Shown: in pieces, positions 15,469 through 23,459 of the stretch
Numbering within the stretch: the first letter of the stretch is position 1
Layout of the letters: each line of letters opens with the position of its first letter
Notes under the pieces: generated by a model
What the model was told of the DNA's origin: nothing
The model's database searches: none
What the model saw: only the letters and a program-made list of their open reading frames with translations
Program-made: the position numbers and the translations under genes
Source: Oscillospiraceae bacterium
GTDB lineage: Bacteria; Bacillota; Clostridia; Oscillospirales; Oscillospiraceae
Length of the DNA stretch: 46,746 nucleotides
NCBI GenBank assembly: GCA_902768805.1
Contig: CACXMX010000005.1
Span: 1 to 46,746, forward strand
Direction: 5' to 3'

Positions 15469-16122
15469 ATGGAATCAAGACTCTATCCCTCACCGGAAAG
15501 CGGCGCGCCGCTTCTGGTGCTGCTCACACATGAGGAGGAAGGAGAGCGGGTGCTTGCCGCTGTGCGCGGCCGAACGCGGGAGCCGTTTTCTCTTCTGTGC
15601 GTCGGCGTGGAACACTGGGGCGACGACCTGACTCCCTGGCCGTCGGAATCCATTCACAGGGGGAGCCCTCCCTATGCCGGCGGGGCGGAAGCGTTTCTGG
15701 AAAAGCTTGTGGAGGAAGTCGTTCCGGCTGCGGAACGGGAGCTCGGCTCGGAGAGCGCATACCGCGCTCTGGTCGGCTATTCCCTCGCCGGGCTTTTCGC
15801 GCTTTGGACCGCGTACCGGACGGAGGCGTTCTCGCGGATCGGGAGCGTATCCGGCTCGCTGTGGTACGAAGGCTTTGCGGACTATGCGCTTCGAGAGACG
15901 CCGGCAGGGAACCCCGGGAAAATATACTTCTCTCTCGGCGAACGGGAGAGCCGGACCCGGCATCCCCTTGTGCGGACGGTTGAAGAAAACACGATCCTCA
16001 TCGAGCGCTTCTGGGCGGAACGGGGCTGCCGTACTGTGTTTGAAAGGAACCGGGGCGGACATTTTTACGAGAGCGAGGAGCGTACGGCGCGCGCCGCGGC
16101 GTGGCTTCTGGAAAACGGATAA
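15469..16122 (+). CDS. Alpha/beta-hydrolase esterase (Fes/BesA-like fold)
   Basis: A 217-residue hydrolase without a signal peptide. The nucleophile elbow GYSLAG carries the Ser; GSVSGSLWYEGF and YFSLGERES resemble enterobactin/bacillibactin esterases and the esterase-D-like group; a His in RGGHFYESEE near the end can complete the triad. Substrate unknown: it is shorter than true siderophore esterases and no siderophore gene is nearby. ATG at 15469 after GGAGG. Monocistronic. Confidence 0.8.
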   Translation: MESRLYPSPESGAPLLVLLTHEEEGERVLAAVRGRTREPFSLLCVGVEHWGDDLTPWPSESIHRGSPPYAGGAEAFLEKLVEEVVPAAERELGSESAYRALVGYSLAGLFALWTAYRTEAFSRIGSVSGSLWYEGFADYALRETPAGNPGKIYFSLGERESRTRHPLVRTVEENTILIERFWAERGCRTVFERNRGGHFYESEERTARAAAWLLENG

Positions 16123-16132
16123 AGCGGAAAAA

Positions 16133-16169
16133 GCCGGGCCGGCCCGTATCGGATACGGGCCGGCCCGGC
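16133..16169. terminator. Strong hairpin after the esterase gene
   Basis: A perfect 17-pair stem (16133-16149 with 16153-16169), loop CGG. Only a short T-rich stretch follows on the + strand, while a run of five A precedes it, so it may stop transcription from either side. Confidence 0.7.
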
Positions 16170-16184
16170 GAAACTTTGCGGGAA

Positions 16185-16680
16185 AAAAGCGAAATCCGCC
16201 GGCGCGCCGCGGCGAGAGCGGATCGGCGCTTTATGTAAAGAATAATCCGTGCCTCCGAACGGCGGCAAATGCCGATTGCGGGTTTGACAAAATATGGAAA
16301 AAACGTGAAAAAAGCCTGGAAAATCAATGAGAAAACGAGTGTTGAAAAACCTGTTGAAAATGTTGATAACTGTTCGGAAAGAGGATTACGGAATGCGGTT
16401 ATGTCAAAAGTAAGAAGCGAAAAAAACGCCTGATTATGACAAGTCAAGCGGAAAAACAGTCCAAAAAACTCTTCCGATCTTTTGGCATTTTTGCGAGTAT
16501 GGCACACAGTTCCGGTCAGTCCCTGTGAAGGACGCGGAGGTGAACGCGGCAATATAACAGACCGTAATATAACCGTGAAAAACAGCTTGACATAAAAAAC
16601 CTGAACATATATTATTAACAATGTATGATTTTATGGGAGAATGGGGAACTCCTTTAATATCAAAAACACCCTTTTACCAT
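16185..16680. other. AT-rich intergenic island with DnaA-box-like repeats
   Basis: About 500 bases without a convincing gene, clearly richer in A/T than the surroundings. Three near-identical nonamers stand in tandem: TGTTGAAAA (16340-16348), TGTTGAAAA (16352-16360) and TGTTGATAA (16361-16369). Read on the other strand, TTATCAACA differs by one base from the DnaA box TTATCCACA, and TTTTCAACA by two. The right end holds the rny promoter. A replication-origin or DnaA-regulated element is possible; no dnaA or dnaN gene is in the window. Confidence 0.5.
16587..16615 (+). promoter_or_regulatory. Promoter of rny
   Basis: TTGACA (16587-16592), a 17-base spacer and TATTAT (16610-16615), about 120 bases before the start codon. 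Confidence 0.85.
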
Positions 16681-16684
16681 AAGT

Positions 16685-16703
16685 GCGGCAGGACCCCTGC
16701 CGC
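16685..16703 (+). promoter_or_regulatory. Leader stem-loop of the rny mRNA
   Basis: GCGGCAGG (16685-16692) pairs with CCTGCCGC (16696-16703) around a 3-base loop, about 20 bases before the ribosome binding site. RNase Y levels are self-controlled in some species; a role here is a guess. Confidence 0.5.
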
Positions 16704-16736
16704 CGTAAAGAACGCAGAAAAGGAGGTATACCGGAC

Positions 16737-18284
16737 ATGATATGGACTGTCATCGGCTTTATAGCCGGTGCGTTGGCCCTTCTGCTGGTCGGCTTTGTGC
16801 TGGGCGTGATCTACCGCAAAAAGGTTTCCGAGCGCGAGATCTCCAGCGCCGAGGACGAAGCAAAGCGGATCATCAACGAGGGCATCAAAACAGCGGAAAA
16901 CAAAAAGCGCGAAGCGCTTTTGGAAGCAAAAGAAGAAACACATCGTCTGCGCAGCGAATGCGACCGAGAGATCAAAGAGCGGCGCAACGAGGTGCAGAAG
17001 CAGGAGCGCCGGCTCCAGCAGAAGGAAGAGAACCTGGACCGGAAGACCGACAGCCTGGAGAAAAAGACCGAAAACCTCAATCGGAAGCTGCAGGAGGCGG
17101 ACGCCCAGCTGGAAGAAGCCCGCATGGTGAAAAAGAGCCAGCTGGAAATGCTCGAGAAGATTTCCGGATACACGGCCGACGAAGCCAAACAGTATCTGAT
17201 CCAGAGTCTTGAGACCGAGGTCACCCACGAGATGGCGGCCAAACTCAAGGAGGTAGAAGCCCAGTTCAAGGAAGAGGCCGAGACAAAGGCCCGCGAGTAT
17301 ATCACCACCGCGATCCAGCGCTGTGCCGCGGATCATACCAGTGAAGTGACCGTTTCCGTCGTTCCTCTCCCCAACGACGAGATGAAAGGCCGCATCATCG
17401 GCCGAGAAGGGCGCAACATCCGCTCCATCGAGACGCTCACCGGTTGCGATCTGATCATCGACGACACCCCGGAGGCCATCACGCTCTCCAGCTTTGATCC
17501 CGTCCGCCGCGAGGTGGCCCGCATCGCCCTGGAAAAACTGATCCAGGACGGCCGTATCCATCCCGCCCGCATCGAAGAGATGGTGGCGAAGGCTCAGAAA
17601 GAAGTCAATCAATCCATCAAGGAAGCCGGCGAACAGGCTGTTTTCGAGATCAATCTGCACGGCATCCATCCCGATATCGTCAAGCTGCTGGGCCGCATGA
17701 AGTACCGCACAAGCTACGGTCAGAACGTGCTCAACCACTCCATCGAGGTTGCCCACATCGCCGGGCTTCTGGCTTCGGAGCTGGGCGTGGACGTGACCAC
17801 CGCCAAACGGGCCGGCCTTCTCCACGACCTGGGCAAGGCGATCGACCACGAGGTCGAGGGCAGCCACGTGTCCATCGGTGTGGATCTGGCCCGCAAGTAC
17901 AAGGAATCCGAGGAAGTCATCCATGCCATCGAGGCGCACCACAACGACGTGGAGCCCCACACGGTCATCGCCTGCATCGTCCAGGCGGCGGACGCCATCA
18001 GCGCGTCCCGTCCGGGAGCGCGGCGCGAGAACATCGAGAACTACGTCAAGCGCCTTGAAAAGCTGGAGGCCGTTTCCCGGTCCTTCCCGGGCATCGACAG
18101 CTGCTACGCGATCCAGGCCGGCCGTGAGATCCGCATCATGGTCAAGCCGGACGAGGTCAGCGAGGATCAGATGACTCTGCTGGCGCGGGACATCGCCAAG
18201 AAGATAGAGGCGGAGCTGACTTACCCCGGTCAGATCAAGGTCCATGTGCTGCGCGAGACCAAAGCGGTAGACTACGCGAAATAA
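16737..18284 (+). CDS. rny: Ribonuclease Y
   Basis: A 515-residue endonuclease that starts mRNA decay at the membrane. Order: N-terminal membrane helix (3-25), long charged coiled coil (about 30-200), KH domain ([19 protein letters not shown]), HD domain with His363-Asp364 in [12 protein letters not shown], and a C-terminal family domain. The ATG at 16737 follows AAGGAGGT; the frame extends upstream to 16683 into the leader hairpin. Full length. Monocistronic or weakly linked to tcdA past a hairpin. Confidence 0.96.
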   Translation: MIWTVIGFIAGALALLLVGFVLGVIYRKKVSEREISSAEDEAKRIINEGIKTAENKKREALLEAKEETHRLRSECDREIKERRNEVQKQERRLQQKEENLDRKTDSLEKKTENLNRKLQEADAQLEEARMVKKSQLEMLEKISGYTADEAKQYLIQSLETEVTHEMAAKLKEVEAQFKEEAETKAREYITTAIQRCAADHTSEVTVSVVPLPNDEMKGRIIGREGRNIRSIETLTGCDLIIDDTPEAITLSSFDPVRREVARIALEKLIQDGRIHPARIEEMVAKAQKEVNQSIKEAGEQAVFEINLHGIHPDIVKLLGRMKYRTSYGQNVLNHSIEVAHIAGLLASELGVDVTTAKRAGLLHDLGKAIDHEVEGSHVSIGVDLARKYKESEEVIHAIEAHHNDVEPHTVIACIVQAADAISASRPGARRENIENYVKRLEKLEAVSRSFPGIDSCYAIQAGREIRIMVKPDEVSEDQMTLLARDIAKKIEAELTYPGQIKVHVLRETKAVDYAK

Positions 18285-18300
18285 GCAGATCAAAACCACA

Positions 18301-18327
18301 GGCGGCGGCTTCCGAGCCGCCGCCTTT
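18301..18327 (+). terminator. Hairpin after rny
   Basis: GGCGGCGGC (18301-18309) pairs with GCCGCCGCC (18316-18324), followed by TTTC only. No promoter is seen between it and tcdA, so some read-through is likely. Confidence 0.75.
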
Positions 18328-18352
18328 CGATATTCTCAAAGGAGGGATCACC

Positions 18353-19072
18353 GTGCCCGACCGGTTTGAAAGAACACGTATGCTCCTGGGAGAGGCCGCC
18401 ATGGACCGGCTTGCCCGGAGCCGGGTGGCGGTGTTCGGGCTGGGAGGAGTGGGAGGCTATGCCGTCGAGGCGCTGGCCCGCTCCGGCGTGGGAGCGCTGG
18501 ACCTGATCGACAGCGACTCCGTCGCGTTCTCCAACCTGAACCGGCAGATCCTCGCCACGGAGGCGACCGTCGGCATGGACAAGGTCGCCGCCGCCGCCGC
18601 GAGGGTGGCCTCGATCAACCCGGAATGCCGCGTTCGTACGTACAGGCTGTTTTATCTGCCCGGAGAAGGCGGATACGATTTTGCGGGCTGTGATTACGTG
18701 GCGGATGCCGTGGACACCGTAACGGCAAAGCTCGCCCTGGCGGAGGCCGCCCTTGCCGAGGGGATCCCGATCATCAGCGCCATGGGTACGGGCAACAAGC
18801 TCGACCCGTCACGGCTGCGGGTGTCGGATATCTCCGCAACCTCCGTATGCCCCCTGGCCCGGGTCATGCGCAAGGAGCTGAGAAAGCGCGGCATAGACCG
18901 TCTGAAGGTGGTGTGGTCCCCGGAGGAACCGATCGTCCCCGAGCCGCCTACGGGGGAAGTCCCTCCGGAGGGCCGGCGCGCGATCCCCGGCTCCACGGCT
19001 TTCGTGCCCGCCGCGGCGGGGCTGCTCATGGCCTCGCAGATCGTCCGGGACCTGATCGGAAAGGATAGATAG
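18353..19072 (+). CDS. tcdA: tRNA threonylcarbamoyladenosine dehydratase TcdA (ThiF/E1-like)
   Basis: A 239-residue ATP-dependent enzyme that cyclises t6A37 to ct6A37 in tRNA. It has the E1-like nucleotide site VAVFGLGGVGGYAVEALARSG, the substrate region DSDSVAFSNLNRQI, and DAVDTVTAKLAL. The FERTRMLLGEAAMDRL opening is typical for TcdA (YgdL). GTG at 18353 after AAAGGAGGGATCACC. It heads a run of + strand genes (two acetyltransferases and a cation exporter) with tiny gaps. Confidence 0.9.
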   Translation: MPDRFERTRMLLGEAAMDRLARSRVAVFGLGGVGGYAVEALARSGVGALDLIDSDSVAFSNLNRQILATEATVGMDKVAAAAARVASINPECRVRTYRLFYLPGEGGYDFAGCDYVADAVDTVTAKLALAEAALAEGIPIISAMGTGNKLDPSRLRVSDISATSVCPLARVMRKELRKRGIDRLKVVWSPEEPIVPEPPTGEVPPEGRRAIPGSTAFVPAAAGLLMASQIVRDLIGKDR

Positions 19073-19084
19073 AGGAGGAACACC

Positions 19085-19519
19085 ATGGAGATCCGAAGGA
19101 TGCTCATCGAAGACTACGGCGCCGTTTACGCCCTGTGGAGCGGCTGCCCCGGGGTGGGGCTCAACAGCATCGACGATTCCCCCGAGGGATTCGAGCGGTA
19201 CCTGCGACGCAACCCGGATACCTGCTTCCTTGCCGAGGAGGACGGACGCGTCATCGGCACGATCCTGGCCTGTGACGACGGCCGACGCGGACATATCAAC
19301 CATTTGGCCGTCGCGGAGGACCGCCGCCGCCGGGGCGTGGCGCGAAAACTTGCGGAAACGGCGCTGGCCGCGCTGAAGAGCCTGGGAGTCAGCAAGGTGA
19401 ATCTTGTGGCTTTCGGGACCAACGAGGGCGGCAATGCCTTTTGGGAAAAGATGGGCTTCCGTACCAGACCGGATCTGGTCTACCGCGACATCGTGCTCCT
19501 GGAGCCGGAAAAGAAATGA
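19085..19519 (+). CDS. GNAT-family N-acetyltransferase
   Basis: A 144-residue acetyl-CoA-dependent transferase. The acetyl-CoA motif lies in HINHLAVAEDRRRRGVARKL, and GNAFWEKMGFRTRPDLVYRD is motif B. It resembles YpeA-type proteins of unclear substrate. The next gene starts inside its stop codon (ATGA), so the two are coupled. Confidence 0.87.
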   Translation: MEIRRMLIEDYGAVYALWSGCPGVGLNSIDDSPEGFERYLRRNPDTCFLAEEDGRVIGTILACDDGRRGHINHLAVAEDRRRRGVARKLAETALAALKSLGVSKVNLVAFGTNEGGNAFWEKMGFRTRPDLVYRDIVLLEPEKK

Positions 19520-20046
19520 CCGCGCGAACGGAAATACCGGCCTTCGTCGTGAAAACGATGGAGACCGACGCGGAGAAGGACGGGAAAGCCTTTGTCCACT
19601 ATACGGCATGGAGAGAGACCTACACCGGCCTGATGCCGGAGGAGTACCTTGCCGGGCGCAGTCTCGAGCGGCAGCGGCAAAGGACCTACGAAAACCCCGG
19701 GAACACTCTCGTGGCGATCGCGGACGGGCAGGTCGTAGGCTTCGCCTGCTATTACCCGAACGCCAGGGATTTTGTGAGCGTGAAGCCCGCAGCCGAGATC
19801 GGAGCGCTCTATGTTCTGAAAGCTTACCAGCGGCGGGGGATCGGCACAGCGCTGATGCGCGCGTGCATTTCCCGTATGCCGCCGCTTCCCACGGCTCTGT
19901 TCGTCCTGCGAGGGAACGAAAAGGCGATCCGGTTTTATGAAAAGAACGGCTTCGCGTTTACGGGGAATCATCTGGAGCAGACGGTGACGGGCGGAACACT
20001 CGTTGAGCTGGAGATGGTCCGGAGGGAGGGGCCCGGCCATGGATGA
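19516..20046 (+). CDS. GNAT-family N-acetyltransferase
   Basis: A 176-residue transferase, different from its neighbour. The coenzyme A loop is AYQRRGIGTALMRACI, and FVLRGNEKAIRFYEKNGFAFTG is the second conserved part. HYTAWRETYTGLMPEEYL matches the large YkkB/PhnO-like group that often acylates small amines or peptides; the exact substrate is unknown. ATG 19516 overlaps the previous TGA; its end overlaps the next gene by eight bases. Confidence 0.87.
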   Translation: MTARTEIPAFVVKTMETDAEKDGKAFVHYTAWRETYTGLMPEEYLAGRSLERQRQRTYENPGNTLVAIADGQVVGFACYYPNARDFVSVKPAAEIGALYVLKAYQRRGIGTALMRACISRMPPLPTALFVLRGNEKAIRFYEKNGFAFTGNHLEQTVTGGTLVELEMVRREGPGHG

Positions 20047-21205
20047 ACAAAACGGGAACGATATCCGGCATACCCCGAAGGACCGGAGCGATACCGGAAA
20101 TACGGCACGGGACGCGGTGATCGTACGGACGAGCGTGATCGGCTTGGCCGTGAACCTCGTTCTGGCGGCGGTAAAGGCGGCCGTCGGGCTTGGCGCCGGC
20201 TCTATCGCTGTCGTGCTCGATGCCGTCAACAACCTCACCGACGCGCTCTCCGGAGTCATCACGATCCTCGGGGCAAAGCTGTCCGAAAAAGAGCCGGACA
20301 AAAATCACCCGCTCGGCTACGGAAGGATAGAATACCTGAGCGCTACGTTGGTGGCGTTCCTGGTGCTGTACGCGGGAGTCACGGCGCTGGCCGAGTCCGT
20401 AAAAAAGATGTTCTCTCCCCGGCCGGCGGAGTATTCCCACGTCTCGCTGGCACTGATCGCTCTGGCGGTCATAACCAAGCTGATCCTGGGCCGATACGTC
20501 GGGAAAAAGGGTGAGGCGGTGGGTTCCGCGTCTCTGCAGGCCTCCGGAGCCGACGCGCTCTCCGACGCGGTGCTCTCGGCCTCCGTGCTCTTCTGCGCCG
20601 TGCTGCGTATGTTTGCCGGGGTGTCGCTTGAGGCGTATCTCGGCGCGGTGATCGCGGTTTTCATCATTCGTGCCGGCATCGGGATGATCCGCGACACGGT
20701 CAGCGAGATCCTCGGCCGGCGCGCGGACCCGGAACTGACTCGAAAAGTCAAAGAGCTGGTCTGCATGGAAGAGGGCGTGGAAGGCGCTTACGATCTCACG
20801 CTGAACAACTACGGGCCGGACCGCAATTATGGTTCGGTGAACATTGAAGTCCCGGACTATACCACGGCCGTGGAGATCGACAGGATGACCCGCCATATCC
20901 GCGGCAGGGTCTACCACGGGACCGGCGTAACGCTCACCGGGATCGGCGTGTATTCCCTCAACACCCGGGATGACGAGGCGGCGCGTATCCGGAATGAGAT
21001 CACGGACCATGTCATGAAGAGGGAGGACGTGCTTCAGGTCTACGGCTTCAACATCGCTCCCGAGTCCGGAGAGATCCATTTTTACGTGGTATTCCGATTC
21101 GGCACGGACATCACGGCACAGCTCAGACAGATCACCGAAGAACTGACGGAAAGATACCCGGAATACCGGTTCAGGCTCGCTCCGCATCTCGACATCTCCG
21201 ACTGA
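20039..21205 (+). CDS. Cation diffusion facilitator (CDF) family transporter
   Basis: A 388-residue membrane protein exporting divalent metal (Zn2+, Mn2+, Fe2+ or Co2+) against protons. After a hydrophilic N-tail, six hydrophobic segments are seen. VLDAVNNLTDALSG carries the transport-site Asp and Asn of helix 2, NHPLGYGRIEYLSA follows it, and SGADALSDAVLSA holds DxxxD of helix 5. A cytoplasmic ferredoxin-like C-domain starts near 215, with a second similar stretch near 315-385, longer than YiiP. The D-x2-N pattern gives a hint of Mn/Fe more than Zn, but is not decisive. ATG 20039 after GGAGGGAGGGG. Confidence 0.9.
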   Translation: MDEQNGNDIRHTPKDRSDTGNTARDAVIVRTSVIGLAVNLVLAAVKAAVGLGAGSIAVVLDAVNNLTDALSGVITILGAKLSEKEPDKNHPLGYGRIEYLSATLVAFLVLYAGVTALAESVKKMFSPRPAEYSHVSLALIALAVITKLILGRYVGKKGEAVGSASLQASGADALSDAVLSASVLFCAVLRMFAGVSLEAYLGAVIAVFIIRAGIGMIRDTVSEILGRRADPELTRKVKELVCMEEGVEGAYDLTLNNYGPDRNYGSVNIEVPDYTTAVEIDRMTRHIRGRVYHGTGVTLTGIGVYSLNTRDDEAARIRNEITDHVMKREDVLQVYGFNIAPESGEIHFYVVFRFGTDITAQLRQITEELTERYPEYRFRLAPHLDISD

Positions 21206-21229
21206 CCGAAAAAACCCGCCGCCGGGACC

Positions 21230-21244
21230 GGCAAGCGCCTTGCC
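21230..21244. promoter_or_regulatory. Short inverted repeat over the aspS -35 box
   Basis: GGCAAG (21230-21235) and CTTGCC (21239-21244) with a 3-base spacer overlap the TTGCCA hexamer. It may be an operator or the remains of a terminator for the CDF gene, which has no other clear stop signal. Confidence 0.35.
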
Positions 21245-21268
21245 AAGCCCGAGCGTGATGTGTATAAT
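21240..21268 (+). promoter_or_regulatory. Promoter of aspS
   Basis: TTGCCA (21240-21245), a 17-base spacer and TATAAT (21263-21268). No T-box leader fits in the roughly 40 bases before the start codon. Confidence 0.8.
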
Positions 21269-21310
21269 ATCTCGTTGTATCCGGAAAAACCGGGAAAGGA
21301 AGAAACCGAA

Positions 21311-23098
21311 ATGTCCGATAAGACCATGTATCGTACCCATAACTGCGGCGAGCTGCGCGCCGAAAACGCCGGGGAGACCGTCACCCTGGCCGGCTGGATG
21401 GAGAATGTCCGCGAGGTGGGCAGCAATTTCGCCTTCGTCGTGCTGCGCGATTTCTACGGCACCACCCAGGTCGTGGTGGAGAACGCCGAAATGATGAAGA
21501 CCTTCAAGGGCATCAACAAGGAGAGCACCGTCGCCGTCACCGGAACGGTGCGCCTGCGCGAGAGCCCCAACGCGAAGCTGCCTACGGGAGAGGTGGAGAT
21601 CGTCCCAGAAAAGGTGACGGTGCTCGGCCGCTGCCGCTACAATGAGCTCCCCTTTGAGATCAACCGCAGCCGGGACGCCGACGAGACGGCGCGCCTGCGC
21701 TATCGTTATCTCGATCTGCGCAACCCCGCCGTGAAGAGCAACATCATCCTGCGCAGCAATGTCGTCGCCGCCCTGCGCGCGGCCATGACGGCCCACGGCT
21801 TTATGGAGATCACCACGCCCATCCTGACGGCGTCCTCGCCGGAAGGCGCGCGCGACTACCTGGTCCCCGCGCGCAAGCACCCGGGCAAATTCTACGCGCT
21901 GCCCCAGGCGCCGCAGCAGTTCAAGCAGCTGCTGATGACCAGCGGATTTGACAAATATTTCCAGATCGCTCCCTGCTTCCGGGACGAGGACGCCCGGGGA
22001 GACCGTTCCCCCGGCGAGTTCTATCAGCTGGATATGGAGATGGCCTTCGCCTCTCAGGAGGACGTGTTTGCCGTGCTGGAGGACGTACTGCCGCCGATCT
22101 TCGCGAAGTACGGCACCTACGACGTGGCTTCGGACGCTCCGTTCCGCCGCATCTCCTACAACGACGCGATGGAGACCTACGGAACCGACAAGCCCGACCT
22201 GCGCATCGACCTGACGGTGAAGGACATCACGGAGCTCTCTCAGGGGCTGGGCTTCGAGCCCTTCGAGGGCCGTACGGTCAAAGCCGTGGCGGTAACGGGC
22301 TGCACGCTCACCCGCAAGCAGATCGACAAGCTCTGCGCGGATGTGGAGGTCCAGGCGGGACGCAAGCCCTATTGGCTGCGCATCGACGAGCACGGCGCCA
22401 TGGCCGGAGGGGTGACCAAATTCTTCTCCGGGAAGGAAGCGGAACTGCGGGAGGCCCTTTCTCTGGAGGACAACACCCTGGTCCTCATCGCCGCGGGGAA
22501 GAAGGGCGAAGCGCAGAAAACCGCGGGCGTCATGCTCAAGATGGCCGGCGCCCTGGTGCCGGGCCATATGGACGCCGAGCGATATGAGTTCTGCTGGATC
22601 GTGGATTTCCCGATGTACGAGATCGGCGAGGAATCCGGAGAGCTGGAGTTCTGCCACAACCCGTTTTCCATGCCCAACGGAGGGCTGGAGATCCTGCTCA
22701 AGGCCGAGCGGGGCGAGGTGGACCCGCTGGATATCTACGCCTATCAGTACGATCTGGTGTGCAACGGCGTGGAGCTCTCCTCCGGCGCCGTGCGCAACCA
22801 CGACCCCGAGATCATGGTCAAGGCCTTCGAGATGGTGCGCCTGGGCGAGGACGATGTGAAGGCGAAGTTCCCCGCCATGTACAACGCCTTCTGCTACGGA
22901 GCGCCCCCGCACGCCGGGATCGCGCCGGGCGTGGACCGCATGGTCATGCTTCTCGCCGGCGAGAGCTCCATCCGGGAGATCATCCCCTTCCCGATGAACA
23001 AGAACGCACAGGACATGATGATGGGCGCTCCCTCCGCGGTGGAACAAAAGCAGCTCGACGAGCTCCATATCGCCCTGGTGGGAGAGACGGAGGACTGA
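21311..23098 (+). CDS. aspS: Aspartyl-tRNA synthetase
   Basis: A 595-residue class II synthetase charging tRNA-Asp. N-terminal OB anticodon-binding domain (1-105, GWMENVREVGSNFAFVVLRD), class II motif 2 in FQIAPCFRDEDARGDRSPGEF, a bacterial GAD insertion (about 290-420), and motif 3 in GAPPHAGIAPGVDRMVMLLAG. The RGDRSPGEFYQLDMEM form differs from the common RADRQPEFTQ type but is known in other bacteria. Whether it also charges tRNA-Asn cannot be read here. The ATG at 21311 follows GGAAAGGAAG. Confidence 0.95.
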   Translation: MSDKTMYRTHNCGELRAENAGETVTLAGWMENVREVGSNFAFVVLRDFYGTTQVVVENAEMMKTFKGINKESTVAVTGTVRLRESPNAKLPTGEVEIVPEKVTVLGRCRYNELPFEINRSRDADETARLRYRYLDLRNPAVKSNIILRSNVVAALRAAMTAHGFMEITTPILTASSPEGARDYLVPARKHPGKFYALPQAPQQFKQLLMTSGFDKYFQIAPCFRDEDARGDRSPGEFYQLDMEMAFASQEDVFAVLEDVLPPIFAKYGTYDVASDAPFRRISYNDAMETYGTDKPDLRIDLTVKDITELSQGLGFEPFEGRTVKAVAVTGCTLTRKQIDKLCADVEVQAGRKPYWLRIDEHGAMAGGVTKFFSGKEAELREALSLEDNTLVLIAAGKKGEAQKTAGVMLKMAGALVPGHMDAERYEFCWIVDFPMYEIGEESGELEFCHNPFSMPNGGLEILLKAERGEVDPLDIYAYQYDLVCNGVELSSGAVRNHDPEIMVKAFEMVRLGEDDVKAKFPAMYNAFCYGAPPHAGIAPGVDRMVMLLAGESSIREIIPFPMNKNAQDMMMGAPSAVEQKQLDELHIALVGETED

Positions 23099-23113
23099 CT
23101 CTCTTCCGAAACA

Positions 23114-23146
23114 AAAAAGCGGAACGGCAAAACCGTTCCGCTTTTT
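23114..23146 (+). terminator. Terminator of aspS
   Basis: A perfect 14-pair stem (23114-23127 with 23133-23146), loop CAAAA, ending in TTTTT. Confidence 0.95.
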
Positions 23147-23390
23147 CCGTTTCTTTGCGGGCTGCGGATCGCAGCCGCGGGCTCAACGGAGGCCAAAGAG
23201 AGAAATGAGAGGGAAAGAAATAAAAGGAGAGAAAATCTTGTTTGGAGTGTCTTCAATATACCGCACTTTATCAACGGATTCCTAAACAGAATATGATATT
23301 TCTGCAAACAAACTGTGAACGCCGGCCCGGAGAGGCCGGCGGAAGAAAACACCGGCGGGAACTTTTGCGGGGGTTCTTTGCCGCGAAAGA
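23147..23390. other. Intergenic region with purine-rich tract
   Basis: It holds two short GC hairpins (23160-23176 and 23321-23340) and a tract of almost only purines at about 23187-23234. A 26-codon frame (23205-23285) with a second possible start at TTG 23238 behind AAAGGAGA is visible, but no promoter is seen for it. No gene is called. Confidence 0.4.
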
Positions 23391-23419
23391 TTGACGGAAA
23401 GCCTCCGACAGATTATAAT
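23391..23419 (+). promoter_or_regulatory. Promoter of the leucine-rich-repeat protein gene
   Basis: TTGACG (23391-23396), a 17-base spacer and TATAAT (23414-23419). Confidence 0.85.
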
Positions 23420-23459
23420 GAGCAATAATATGTAAACCATATGCGGGAAGGTGGCACCG

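Noticed and set aside
16633..16740. 35-codon frame overlapping the rny start codon (ATGA)
   Set aside because: No ribosome binding site; it runs through the leader hairpin and has no known relatives that I can recall. Chance overlap is the simpler reading.
19958..23068. Antisense open frame of 1036 codons opposite CDF and aspS
   Set aside because: Both sense genes are clear; the antisense frame spans two unrelated genes and an intergenic promoter.
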